Position numbers and translations under genes: made by a program. Source: Delphinapterus leucas (Eukaryota > Chordata > Mammalia > Artiodactyla > Monodontidae). Taken from it: DNA of 64,000 nucleotides. The stretch spans positions 1,365,498 to 1,429,497 of the forward strand of contig NW_022098092.1 of assembly GCF_002288925.2 (NCBI RefSeq). The letters are read 5' to 3'. The stretch's first letter is position 1. Each line of letters opens with the position of its first letter. The notes below the pieces were generated by a model that did not search any database, had not been told where the DNA came from, and saw nothing but the letters and a program-made list of their open reading frames with translations. Below, piece after piece: positions 11,580 to 23,094 of this stretch.

Positions 11580-11710
11580 AAATGTGACCTTCAGAGTTAG
11601 GCACACTTGGATTTGAATCCTTGCTCCACCTTACTGTGTGGACTTTAGGCAAGCCACTACTTTCAGCCTACCTCTGTTTCCTCATCAATAACATGCAGAT
11701 AACACTTAGA
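11580..11710 (+). mobile_element. MIR SINE
   Basis: Core pattern 'ttggatttgaatcc...ctgtgtg...tttcctcatc' with the usual MIR order. It lies about 200 bp downstream of the first UIMC1 exon in the window. Confidence 0.7.
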
Positions 11711-11827
11711 AAGTCACTTAGTGGCTCCAATAATGGTGTGTTTTACTCTTTTGTTCATTAAAATTTTTAGGGAAAAACTCTTCTGTGTGTTTCCCGTATT
11801 TTTAACACTTCACTCTGGTCATCAAAT

Positions 11828-12629
11828 GTGTAGGTTTTCTTTTCCCCCACACCAAGCGGTTCTCCAGCTCTCTGGCAGACACCGGGTGCCCTACAATATA
11901 AGGAAATCTGACACTCTCAGATCCCACAAGTTAAGGGCTTAATTCTGTAGGACTATCCCTTCTTTTAGACAGCAGTTGCAATTCCAGGTTGTTACCTGTG
12001 CTTCTGACTGACTTGGTATAAATCAGAGGTTCCCATGACCCCTTTCTTGGGTTTGATTAATTTGTTAAAATGGCTCTCAGAATTCAGGGAAACAGTTTAC
12101 TTATTAGATGACTGGTTTGTTATAAAGTGTATAACTCAGGAACAGCTAGATGGAAGAGATGCATAGGGCAAGATATAGGAAAAGGGGTGCGGATCTCCAT
12201 GTCCTGTCCAGGTATGTCATCCTCCCAGTAGACACACATATTCACCAACCTGGAAGCTCACCAAACATTGTAGTTCATGTATTTTTATGGAGGCTTCATT
12301 ATGAAGGTATGGTTGATTAAATCATTGGCCATTGGCTCAACTTCCGGCCAGCCCCTCTCCCTTCCTTGGACGTTGGGGAGTTGGAATGAAAGTTCTAATC
12401 CTCTAATACCTTGGTTGGTTCCCCTGGCGACCAGCCCCCATCCTTAGGGGCTTTCTAAAAGTAAGTTCATTAACATAGCCTGTGGTGTGCCGAAGAGGGG
12501 ATTGTTACAAATAACAAGACACCTTTATTGCTCTTTTCATTGAGGAAATTCCAAGGGTATTAGGAGCTCTGTGACAGGGCCAGAGGCAAAGATTAGGTAT
12601 ATATTTATTATTATAAATCACAGTATCAG
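11828..12629 (-). mobile_element. Solitary LTR of an endogenous retrovirus-like element
   Basis: An antisense LTR-like unit of about 0.8 kb: left part ccccacaccaagcggttctc, middle ggttcccatgacccctttcttgggttt, right part gaaattccaagggtattaggagctc and ttattataaatcaca. The order matches a common mammalian LTR family that I recognise but cannot name. No internal retroviral genes are present. Confidence 0.6.
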
Positions 12630-13084
12630 AAAAATCCTTTGTTGCAAGTTTTTTCTCTTCTGACTTTGTTACTCAATTGTGAAGTCGTTTAATAATTACT
12701 ATATTTTTGCATTTTAATGCCATGTGAGATGTTTAAGTATTTCAGTGAAGTTTTCAAAACTATGATAACTAGCTGAAATTATTACAACAGTTGATTGAAG
12801 ATAAAGAAGGATTTTTTTCACTGTTAATTTGAATTTTGGTGATTTAAGGTATAATTCTCAGCCTTATAAAATTAACCATAATTTTTGTTGTTGTTGCTAA
12901 ATCATTGTGTTATATCTAGAGGTGGCTGTCATTATGGTTAGATCTGTTGAATGTACTCAAGTTATTTTCAGTCTTGAGAATTATTGATAATAGTTACTTT
13001 TTGAGGTGCAGTAATCTTTATCAATTGATAGTTAGGTTTTTGTCACCATTGGTAGACTGTTGATAGTTGTTTGCTTGCTGTCTG
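12630..13084. other. Noncoding intron sequence
   Basis: AT-rich and featureless to my reading; no exon or identifiable repeat. Confidence 0.35.
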
Positions 13085-13785
13085 TGTTTCACGTTTTTAT
13101 ATAATTGTGTCATTCTCTTTTTCCCAGTCTTAGTCTTTTAAATTTTTTTAAAATTCAGCCTGACAATTTCAGACTTTTTAATTGTCCTTTACGTTTCTAT
13201 TTAATGTAATTATTGACGTAATTGGATTGAAAGCTGTTTATTTGTTCCAATTGTTCCTTCTTTTTCTGTTCTTTTTTGAATTTGTTGAGTATTATTTTAT
13301 GATTCCATTTAATTTCTACTATTTACTTACCTTATATCTCTTTAAAAAAATATTTAGTGGTTCCTCTAGAGTTTACAGTATACATGTTTAATTAATCACA
13401 GTTACTTTCAAATAATGTCATATTGTTTTACACGTAGTATAAAGACTCCCTCGTATAAAGACTCCTGATTCCTTTCTACCCTCCTTAGTGTTATTTTTAC
13501 CATACGTTTTACTTTTGCATATATTATAACACAATACATTGATACTATTTTGCTTTAGATAGTTAAATGACTTTCAGAGGAATGGAAATAAATAAACAAT
13601 TCCATATTTTCCTTTATATGTGCCATCAAGGGCTTTTTATTTCTTTGTGTAGGTCCCAGTTTCTGTCCAGTATCATGTTTTTTTCTGCTGGAAGAGCTTC
13701 CTTTATCACTTATTTTAACGTAGACCAATTAATTCTCTCTTTTATTTTTGTCTGAAAATGTATTTCTCCATTTTTATGGTAATTG
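13085..13785 (-). mobile_element. Ancient L1, ORF2 start and ORF1 region, antisense
   Basis: 'attcagcctgacaatttc', 'taatgtaattattgacgtaattgg' and 'tagtggttcctctagagttta' occur in the order of old mammalian L1s read 3' to 5'. No intact frame remains. Confidence 0.65.
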
Positions 13786-15134
13786 CTTTACTGAGATATA
13801 ACTCACTCAATTTATTCATCATATAATACGTTCATCATTGAAATATACAGTGGGTTTTAGTATATTAACAGAGTTGTGTAACCATCACCACAGTCTAATT
13901 CTAGAATATTCTCATCGCTCCAGAAAGAAACCCTATATACTTATCCAGTAACCCAAAGCCCTCATCCCACCCAGCCCTAAGCAACTATTAATTTACTTTC
14001 TGTCTTTATAGATTTGCGTATTCTGGACATTCCATATAAATGGAATAATATAATATGTAGTCTTTCATGACTGGTTTTTGTACTTAATTTTTTCAGGTTC
14101 ATCTGTGTTTTGGCATGTATTAGTACTCCATTCCTTTGTTGCCAGATATTATTCCACTATATTGCTGTGCCATGTTTTGTTTATATAGTCATTATTTGAT
14201 GGATATTTGAGTTGTTTCTCCTCTTTGGTTATTGACTAAAGTTGCTGTGAACATTCAAGTACTCGTTTTTATGTGGCTGTATGTTTCCATTTCTCTTGAG
14301 TAATATAGCTAGGAGTGGAATTCCTGGGTCATATGGTAACTCAATATTTAATTGTTTGAGAAACTGCCAGATTGCTTTCTAAAATGGATGCACCATTTTA
14401 CATTTCCACCAGCATCGTATGAGAGTTCCAGTTTCTCCATATCCTTGCCAACAGTTATTTTCCTTTTTCTTTTTTCCCCCATTACAGCCATCCTAGTGGG
14501 TGTGAAATAGTATCTCATTGAGGTTTTTTTTTTTTTTCCTGTGCCACCAGGGAAGCCCTGTTGAGCATCTTTTCATGTGCTTATTGGTCATTTCTTTGCT
14601 TATTAAAAATATTTTTATTATAAAATACACATAACATAAAATATACTACTTTAACCATTTATAACCATTTAAAAATGTTTTTATCATGAAGCGGTGTTGA
14701 ATTTTGTCAAATGCTTTTTCTTTGTCCATTGAGATGATCATATGGGTTTTGTCTTTTGTCAATTTGGTGTGTTAATTGATTTTCATATGTTAAGTCAACC
14801 TTCCATTCCTGGGATGAATTCTACTCTGTCATAGTGTGTAATCTTTTTATATTACTTCTAGATTTGGTATGCTAACATTATGTTGAGAATTTTTGCATTT
14901 ACATTCATAAGAGATATTGTTCTGTAGTTTTCTTGTGATGTCTTTGTCTGGATTTGGTATCAGACTAATACTGGCCTCATAGAATGAGTTGAACATTGTT
15001 CCCTCCTGTTCTATATTAGGAAAAGATTGTGAAGATTTAATATTATTTTTCTTTAATTGTTGGACAGAATTCACCAGTGAAGCCATCTGGGCCTAGGCTT
15101 TTCTTTGTAGATAGTTTTTGATTACTAATTCAAT
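13786..15134 (-). mobile_element. Ancient L1, 3'UTR and ORF2, antisense
   Basis: It starts with the 3'UTR pattern ('actgagatataactcac', 'gtgtaaccatcaccac', 'gcatgtattagtactcc') and passes into ORF2 C-terminal and then RT-region sequence ('gccatctgggcctagg'), with internal deletions. A tiny SINE remnant replaces some L1 sequence at 14525-14560. Confidence 0.75.
14525..14560 (-). mobile_element. CHR SINE remnant (head plus tail only)
   Basis: A T-tract of 13 is followed directly by cctgtgccaccagggaagccc, the first 22 or so bases of the SINE head. The 150-300 bp between head and tail are missing. Confidence 0.7.
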
Positions 15135-15450
15135 TTTTTAAAATGTATTTATATTTGGCTGCACTGGGTCTTCATTGTGGGCTTTCTCTAGTTGTGGTGA
15201 GCAGGGTCTACCCTTTGTTGCGGTGTGCAGGCTTCTCATTACAGTGGCTTCTCATGTTGTGGAGCGCAGGCTCTAGGCGCGTGGGCTTCAGTAGTTGTGG
15301 CCTGTGGGCTCTAGAGTGCAGGCTTAGTAGTTGTGGCACACAGGCTTAGTTGCTCTGAGGCATGTGGGATCTTCCTGGACTAGGGCTCGAACTCATGTCC
15401 CCTGCATTGGCAGGCAGATTTCTTAACTACTGCACCACCAGGGAAGTCCT
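15135..15450 (-). mobile_element. CHR SINE, long form
   Basis: Antisense full-length-type copy inserted in old L1. Head ends caccaccagggaagtcct reversed; internal tagttgtgg blocks are present. Confidence 0.88.
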
Positions 15451-16640
15451 CAGTTTCTTATCTGTTGTAGTTCTGTTCAGTTTTTATATTTTTTCACAAG
15501 TCAGCTTTGGCAGTTTGTCTTTTATTTTTGTATTTGTTAGTAATGTCTCCACTGCCATTCTGCTTTTAGTTATTTGAGTCTTCTTTTTCCCCCTGCTCAG
15601 ATCTAACTCAAAGTTTGCCAATATTTTTAGTTTTCAAAAACCAACTTTTCATCTCATTGATTTTTCTTGTTTTACTATTTTTTAAATTAATTTCTCCTCT
15701 ATTATTTTATTTTCTGCTTTCTTTAGGTTTAGTTTGCTTTTTTTTTCTGTGTCTTAAGGTGGAAGTTTAGGTTATTTGTTTGAGATCTTTCTTTTTTAAT
15801 ATAGGCATTAGATAGATGTAAATTTCCCTTTAAGTATTGCTTTAGCTAAATCGTTTAAGTTTTTAAGACATATTTTCATTTTCATTCATCTCAGAGTATT
15901 TTCTGCTTTCCCATTGTAATTTTTTCTTTCACCCATTGGTTACTTAGTGTTTTATTTAATTTCTACGTATTTGTCCATTCCCCAAATTTCTTCCTTCTGT
16001 TATTTATAATTTCACTCATTATGTTGGAAAACATGCTTTGTATGTTTTTTATCTTTCTGTGTTTGTTGAGGCTTGTTTTATCACCATCATATGTTCTATC
16101 CTGGAGAATATTTCATGTGCACTTGAGGAAAATGTTTATTCTGCAACTGTTGGATAGAGTGTTCTGTAGATATCTATTTGGTCTGGTTGGATTATAGTGT
16201 TGTTTGTCTTCTATTTACTTGATGTTCTGCTTAGTTCTCCTTTTTACTGAAAGTTGTAGATTGAATCTCCTTCATTTTTGAGAAATACTTCCCTGGCTAT
16301 AGGATATGGTTTGACAGTTTTTTCTTTCATCATTTTCAAGATGTCACTTTATTATTTTCTGGTTGCAGAGTTTTTAATGAGAAGTTGGCTTTAATCCTCA
16401 TCTTTGTTCTTTTGAATGTAACATGTTTTTCTCTCTGGCTTCCTTCAGTGTAGTCTGTATCTTTGTTTTTTTTACCAGTTTGAATATAATATTTAGGTAT
16501 GAATTTTTTGTTGGGGTCATGGAATGTATTTTTCTTGATAGTCTTTTTGGATCTGTGATTTGAGGTCTGATTTGAGATCTCTGTTTACTTTGGAAAATTC
16601 TCAGCCTGTACTTGTGTGTGTGTATAACTTTCATTAAGAC
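15451..16640 (-). mobile_element. Ancient L1, ORF2 and ORF1 region, antisense
   Basis: It continues the host L1 past the SINE ('aaaaaccaacttttcatctcattga', 'gatctttc', 'tatcctggagaatatttcatg'), then the ORF1 part ('tttctggttgcagagtttttaatgagaag'). No open frame of note. Confidence 0.65.
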
Positions 16641-19570
16641 TTCATTTTATTAGAGCTGTTTTAGGTTACAGCGAAACTGAGGACAAGGTAGAGATTTCTT
16701 ACCTCACACATACATAGCCTCACACATACATAGCCTCCTCCATTATCAACTTCTCCTATCAAAGTGATAGATTTGTTACAATTGATGTACCTACATTGAC
16801 ATATTATAATCATCCTAAGTCTGTAGTTTACACTAGGGTTCACTCTTGGTGTTATACATTTGATGGGTTTTGAGAAATATATAATGACATGTATCCATTA
16901 TTATGGTGTCAAACAGAGTATTTTCACTGCCTTAAAAATTCTCTGTGCTCCACCTATTCATCCCTACCCTACTTCCCCTGCCAATCTGTGACAACCACTG
17001 GTCTTCTTACTTTCTTCATAGTTTTGCCTTTTCCAGAATGTCATGTAGTTGGAGTCAGACGGTATATAGCCTTTTCAGATTGGCTTCTTTCACTTAGTAA
17101 TATGCATTTAAGTTTCCTCTGTGTCTTTTCAAGCTTTGGTAAATCTTTTTTTTTTTTTTTATAGCACTGAATAATATTCCATTGTCTGGCTCTACCATAG
17201 TTTATTTATCTGTTCACCTACTGAAAGACATTTGGTTGCTTCCAAGTTTTGGCAATTAAGAATAAAGCTGGAATAAACATCTCTGTGCAGGTTTTGGGGT
17301 GGACATGAGTTTTTAATTCCTTTGGGTAAATACCAAGGAACATGATTGCTGAGTATGCTAAGAGTATATTTAGTTTTATAAGAAAGCACCAATCTCTCTT
17401 CCAAAGTGGCTATACCATTTTGCATTCCTACCAGCAATGAATGAGAGTTCCTGTTACTCCATATCCTCACCAGTATTTGGTGTTGTCAGTGTTCCAGAAC
17501 TTGACCATTCTAGTAGTTGTGCAGTGATACCTCCTTTTTTCAATTTGCATTTTGCTGATGATATATGATGTGGAATATCTTTTCGTATGCTTATTTGCTC
17601 TGTATATCATCTTGGTGAGTTGTCTGTAAAAGTCTTTGGCCCACTTTTTAGTTGTGTTTATTTTCTTACAGTTGAGATTTAAGAGTTCTTTGTATATTTT
17701 GGATAACAGTCCTTTATCAGATATGTCTTTTGCAAATATTTTCTCCCAGTCTGTGGCTTGTTTTCTTATTCTTGCAACATTGTCTTTTGCAGAGCAGGAG
17801 TTTTTAATTTTAAAAACATCCAGCTTATTTACTTCTTTCCTGGATCATGCCTTTAGATATAATCTAAAAAGTTATTGCCATACCTAATGTCATCTAGGTT
17901 TTCTATGTTATTTTCTAGGACTTTTATAGTTTTGTGTTTCACGTATCAGTTTATGATGCAGTGAGTTAATTTTGGGAATGGTGTTAGATCTTTGTCTAGA
18001 TCCAGTTTTGGGGATATGAAATGTCCAGTTGTTCCAGCTACATTTGTTGAAGATAATCCCTTTGCTTCATTGTATTGTCTTTGCTCCTTTGTAAAAATCA
18101 GGCAACTATATTTATGTGGGTCTATTTCTGGGCTCTCCTGTTCCATTGACCTATTTGTTATTTCACCAGTTCCACACTGTTTTGATTACTGTAGCTTTAT
18201 ATAGTAGGTTTTAAAGTCAAGTAACATCAGCCCTCCAACTTTGTCCTTTTTCTTTAATATTGTGTTGACTATTCTGGATCTTTTGCCCTCTCCATATAAA
18301 CTTTAGAATAAGTTTGTTGGTATCCACAAAATCACTTGTTGGAATTTTGATTTGGAATGCATTGAATCTACAGATCAGGTTGCGAAAAACTGATATCTTG
18401 ACATTACTGAGTCTTTCTATCCATGAACATGGAATATCCCTTTATTTAGTTAATTCTTATTTGATTTTGTTCATTAGAGTTCTCTAGTTTTCCTCTTATA
18501 GATCTTGTACATTATTTCATTACCAATGTAAGTGCTATTGTGTTTTACATTTCAAATCACACTTGTTCATTGCTGGTATATGGAATGTGATTGGCCATTT
18601 TATACTAACCTTGTGTACCATAACCTTACTATAATTACTTAATAGTTCCAGGAATTGTTTTGTAGATTCAATTGGATTTTCTACTTAGATGATAGTGTCA
18701 TTTGTGAACAAAGACAGTTTTATTTTTCTCTTTCTTAGTCTGTATATTGTTTATTTCCTTTTCTTGTCTTGTTGCATTAGCTGGTATGTCTAGTACAGTG
18801 TTGAAAAGGAGTGATAAGAGGGGACATCCTAGCCTTTTTCCTGTTCTTAGTGGGAAAGCTTTGAGTTTTCACCATTTAGTATGATGTTGGCTATAGCGTT
18901 TTTATAGATATTCTCTATCAAGTTGAGAATGTTCTATATTCCTAGTTTATGGAGAAGTTTTATCATGAATTAGTGTTTGATTTTGTCCAGTGCTTTTTCT
19001 GAATCTATTGAATATGATATGTGATTTTTCTTTTTTGTTCTGTTTATGTGTTGCACTACATTAATTAATTTTTGAGTGTTGAACTAACATGCACATCTGG
19101 GATAAACCCCACTTGGTCATGGTGTATAATTCTTTTTGTACATTGTTAGATTTAATTTGCTACTATTTGTTGAGGATTTTTGTATCTGTGTTCATGTTCA
19201 TGCAAGATACTGGTCTGTAGTTTTCTTGTAATGTTTTTGCCTAGTTTTAGTGTTAGGTTTAATGGTGATCATGTAGAATGACTTAGGAAGTATTCCCTCT
19301 GCTTCTGTCCTCTGAAAGAGATTGTATAGAATTTGTATAATTTCTTCCTTAAATGTTTGGTAGAATTCATTAGTGACTCCATCTGGGCCTGTTGCTTTTA
19401 GTTGTGGAAGGCTAATTATGGATTCTGTTTCTTTAATAGATATAGGTGTATTCAGACTGCCTATTTCTTCTCATGTGAGTGTTGGCAGATTGTGTCTTTC
19501 AAAGGGAATTGGTCTATTGCATCTAGGTTATCAGATTTGCGGGCATAGAGTTGTTCATAGTATTCCTTTA
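16641..19570 (-). mobile_element. Ancient L1, 3'UTR to RT region, antisense
   Basis: A new antisense L1 begins in its 3'UTR ('gagctgttttaggttacag', 'catcacc'-like blocks). It runs through the ORF2 C-terminus ('cagtttatttatctgttcacc') and RT ('ttgtatcctg'-type and 'ctcatctgggcctg' blocks) to 19570, where a SINE interrupts it. Frequent stops and indels indicate great age. Confidence 0.75.
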
Positions 19571-19788
19571 TTTATTTTTATTATTATTATTTTTTTGCGG
19601 TACGCGGGCCTCTCACTGTTGTAGCCTCTCCCGTTGTGGAGCACAGGCTCCAGACGCGCAGGCTCAGTGGCCATGGCTCACGGGCCTAGCCGCTCCGCGG
19701 CATGTGGGATCTTCCCGGACTGGGGCACAAACCCGTGTCCCCTGCATCAGCAGGCGGACTCTCAACCACTGTGCCACCAAGGAAGCCC
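19571..19788 (-). mobile_element. CHR SINE, short form
   Basis: Full-length antisense copy. TCCTTTATT flanks both ends. Confidence 0.9.
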
Positions 19789-20022
19789 TCCTTTATTATT
19801 TTTTTAATGCCCATGAGATCTGTAGTGATGTCCTCTTTTTCATTTCTGGTACAGTAATTTGTGCCCTCTCTTTTTTTAGTCAGCCTAGCTAGTGATTTAT
19901 CAATTTTATTGATGTTTTTTCTTTTTATTAAAAAACCAGCTTTTGGTTTGGTTTATTTTCTCTACTTATTTCTTGATGTCAATTTCATTGATTTCTGCTG
20001 TAATTCTTTGTTATTTTCCTGC

Positions 20023-20058
<36 letters not shown>

Positions 20059-20065
20059 CCTGGTT
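19789..20065 (-). mobile_element. Ancient L1 ORF2, continued, ending in a T tract
   Basis: The 'ttagtcagcctagctagtgatttatcaat' and 'accagcttttggtttg' blocks belong to the same antisense L1. A pure T run (about 20030-20058) precedes the hAT element and has no SINE body attached. Confidence 0.65.
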
Positions 20066-20073
20066 CCCTAAGG

Positions 20074-20290
20074 CAGCAGTCCCTAATCTTGTTAGCACCA
20101 GGGACCAGTTTCCTGGAAGACAGTTTTTACACGGACTGGGGATCAGGGAGGTATGGTTCAGGCAGTAATGCAAGTGATGGGGAGTGGCAGATGAAGCTTC
20201 ACTCACTTGCCTGCCGCTCACCTCCTGCTGTGTGGCCCGGTTCCTAACAGGCCATGGACTGGTCCGCGGTCCAGGGTTTGGGGACCCCTG
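20074..20290. mobile_element. Non-autonomous hAT transposon, 217 bp
   Basis: Same family as 6576-6806. Ends CAGCAGTCCCTAA and complement of TTTGGGGACCCCTG, with a perfect 8-bp duplication CCCTAAGG at 20066-20073 and 20291-20298. Confidence 0.87.
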
Positions 20291-20298
20291 CCCTAAGG

Positions 20299-21084
20299 TA
20301 TAGACGTAGATGATTGATTTTAGATCTTCTTTCCAGTGTATGCATTTAATGCTGTAACTCTCCTCTAGGCACTGCTTTTGCTGCATCCTGCAAATTTTGA
20401 TAAGATGCATTTTTCATTTTCACTTGATTCAAAGTATTTTTATATTGCTCTTGAGATTTCTTCTTTGACCCATGAATTATTTAGAAGTTGTTTAATCTTC
20501 ATGTATTTTGGGGTGTTCCTATTTTCTTTCTGTTATTGACTTTTAGTTTAATTCCATTGTGGCCTGAGTATAGACATTGCATGATTTCTTTTTTTTTTTT
20601 TTTTTTTTTTTGTTTTCTTTTTTTTTAAATTTAAGGTGTGTTTTATGGCCCAGAACGTGGTTTGTCTTGGTGAATGTTCTGTGTGAGCTTGAGAAGAATG
20701 TGTGTTCTGTTGTTACTAGTTGGAGTAGTCTGTAGATGTCTATTGTATTCAATTGATTGATGATGTTGTTGAGTTAAACTATATCCTTACTGATTTTCTG
20801 CCTGCTGGATCTGTCCATATGTGATAGAGGGGGGTTGGTATTTCCAACTGTGATAGTGGGTCATCTATTTCTCCTTGCAGTTCTACCATTTTTTGCCTCA
20901 CCAATGACACTCTTTTGTTAGGCACATACACATTAAGGATTGTTATGTCTTCTAGGAGACTTAATCCCTATGTAATGCCTTTCTTTATTCCTGATAACTT
21001 TTCTTGCTTAGAAGTCTGCTCTGTCTGAAATTAATAGAGTTACTCTTGCTTTCTTTTGATTAGTGTTAGCATGGTACATTTTTC
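20299..21084 (-). mobile_element. Ancient L1 ORF2 endonuclease region, antisense
   Basis: The 'ctgtaactctcctctaggcactgcttttgctgcatcc', 'gttgtttaatcttcatgtat' and 'gtcatctatttctcc' blocks follow L1 order. A long T run with one interruption lies at about 20589-20627. Confidence 0.7.
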
Positions 21085-21097
21085 CATCCATTTACTT

Positions 21098-21277
21098 AAA
21101 AAAAATTATTTGTTTGGGCGTGTCGGGTCTTAGTTGCGGCACACGGGATCTTTTAGTTGCGGCATGTGGAATCTTTAGTTGAGGCATGTGGGATCTAGTT
21201 CCCTGACCAGGGATCAAACCCTTGCCCCCTGCATTGGGAACATGGAGTCTTAGCCACTGGACCACCAGGGAAATCTG
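21098..21277 (-). mobile_element. tRNA-derived SINE (older CHR/Bov-tA-like type)
   Basis: Antisense copy: short A-rich tail, 'ggcacacgggatctt' repeats, B-box region, head ggaccaccagggaaat reversed. The TSD CATCCATTTACTT lies at 21085-21097 and 21278-21290. Confidence 0.88.
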
Positions 21278-21290
21278 CATCCATTTACTT

Positions 21291-21642
21291 TTTTTTTTTT
21301 GGTTGTGTTGGGTCTTCGTTGCTTTGCACAGGCTTTCTCTAGTTGTGGCGAGCAGGGACTACTCTTTGTTGCAGTGCACAGGCTTTTCATTGCAGTGTGC
21401 AGTCTTTTCATTGTGGTGGCTTCTCTGGTTGCAGAGCATGGGCTCCAGGCATGTGGGCTTCAGTAGTTGTGACACGCTGGCTCAGTAGTTGTGGCTCGTG
21501 GGCTCTAGAGGGCAGGTTCAGTAGTTGTGGTGCACGGGCTTAGTTGCTCCGCGGCGTGTGGGATCTTCCCGGACCAGGGCTTGAACCCATGCCCCCTGCA
21601 TTGGCAGGTGGATTCTTAACCATTGCGCCACCAAGGAAGCCC
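21291..21642 (-). mobile_element. CHR SINE, long form, same target as its neighbour
   Basis: Antisense full-length copy. CATCCATTTACTT lies on both sides (21278-21290 and 21643-21655), so it shares one TSD copy with the preceding SINE. Confidence 0.9.
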
Positions 21643-21693
21643 CATCCATTTACTTTTAATCTATATTTCTCTTTGTATTTAAAGTGGGTTTCT

Positions 21694-21960
21694 GGGACTT
21701 CCCTGGTGTGGTGGTTAAGAATCCATCTTCCAATGCAGGGGACACGGGTTTGAGCCCTGGTTGGGGAGCTAAGATCCCACATGCCGTGGGGCAACTAAGC
21801 CCACACGTTCTGGAGTCCGCGTGCCACAACCAGAGAGAAGCCTGCGCACTGCAACGAGGAGCCTAAACACCACAGTGAAAGATCCCATGTTCCACAGTGA
21901 AGATCCTGTGTGCCACAACTAAAGACCTGAGGCAGCCAAATAAATAAAAAAAAAATAAAT
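21694..21960 (+). mobile_element. CHR-like SINE, sense orientation
   Basis: Starts gggacttccctgg, has a GGTTTGAGCC B-box equivalent, and ends in an A/T-rich aaataaat tail. It is flanked by AAAGTGGGTTTCT (21681-21693) and AAAGTATGTTTCT (21961-21973). Confidence 0.87.
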
Positions 21961-21973
21961 AAAGTATGTTTCT

Positions 21974-22190
21974 TTCTTTCCTTCTTTCTTTTCTTTTTTT
22001 TTAGCATATTAGCTTTATTAATTTTTCCAAAGAATCAACATTTGTCTTTATCAATTTTCTCAAATTTTTTTTTTTTTTTTGGCCACTCCATGTGGCATGT
22101 AGGATCTTAGTTCCCCAACCAGGGATCGAACCTGTGCCCCCTGCATTGGGAGCACAGAGTCTTAACCACTGGACTGCCAGGGAAGTCCTT
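21974..22190 (-). mobile_element. SINE with an extra 3' segment (possible 3' transduction)
   Basis: Antisense order from the right: SINE head (22081-22190, about 110 bp, B box GGTTCGATCC), A tract (22066-22080), 63 bp of non-SINE sequence (22003-22065), then a second A-rich tail (21974-22002). The non-SINE part carries AATAAA on the minus strand (22014-22019), about 12 nt before the outer tail. The flank AAAGTGGGTTTCT recurs at 22191-22203. Confidence 0.7.
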
Positions 22191-22203
22191 AAAGTGGGTT
22201 TCT

Positions 22204-22370
22204 TGTAGACAACATATAGTTGAGTCTTATTTTTTGATCCAATCTCTGTTTTTTTTTTTTTTCAGTCTCTGTCTTTTAATTGATACATTTAATCCATTGA
22301 CATTCAAAGTGATTAGAGGCATATCTTGTTTAATTTTGCTTCACCTTATTGAGCTATGTAGATTTTTTTT
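22204..22370 (-). mobile_element. Old L1 remainder
   Basis: It resumes the L1 interrupted at 21680 ('ttgtagacaacatatagttgagtc', 'tttaatccattgacattcaaagtg'). Confidence 0.65.
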
Positions 22371-22600
22371 TTTTAAACACAAATTGAAAGTTTATGGCAA
22401 CCCAGTGTTAAACAAATCTCTTGGGTGCCATTTTTCCAACAGCACTTGCTCACTTCATGTCTCTGTGTCACATTTTGGTAATTCTTGCAATATTTCAACC
22501 CCTCCACAATCAAAAGAGTAAAACTTTTTGAAGGCTCAGATGCTGGTTAGCACTTTTTAGCAATGAAGTAATTTTTTTCAGTAACATTTTTTAATGAAGG
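22371..22600. mobile_element. Tigger (pogo/mariner) DNA transposon fragment
   Basis: 'gtttatggcaaccc', 'ttccaacagcacttgctcactt' and 'tggtaattcttgcaatatttcaa' match the noncoding part of Tigger1-type elements as I remember it. No transposase frame remains. Confidence 0.55.
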
Positions 22601-23094
22601 TGAAATTGTGCAACTCAGATTGGGACTTGAACCTATGGGCTGGGACTCAAACCCAGCCCAAACCCAGTTTGGGATTTGAACAGTCTTCTAACTGAGATCA
22701 CACACCGGGTCTCAGGACTTAATAAAGCTCAGGTTCTTTTTGGGTGATTTTTGAATTTTATTTTAGTTTTTATACAGCAGGTTCTTATTAGTTATCTATT
22801 TTATACATATTAGTGAATATATGTCAATCCCAATCACCCAATTCATCCCACCACCACCACCACCCCTGCCACTTTCCCCGCTTGGTGTCCATACGTTTGT
22901 TCTCTACATCTGTGTCTTTATTTCTGCCCTGCAGACCAGTTCATCTGTACCATTTTTCTGGTTCCACATATGTGCGTTAATGTATGATATTTGTTTCTCT
23001 CTTTCTGACTTAGACAGTCTAGATCCATCCACGTCTCTACAAATAACTCAATTTCGTTCCTTTTTATGGCTGAGTAATATTCCATTGTATATAT

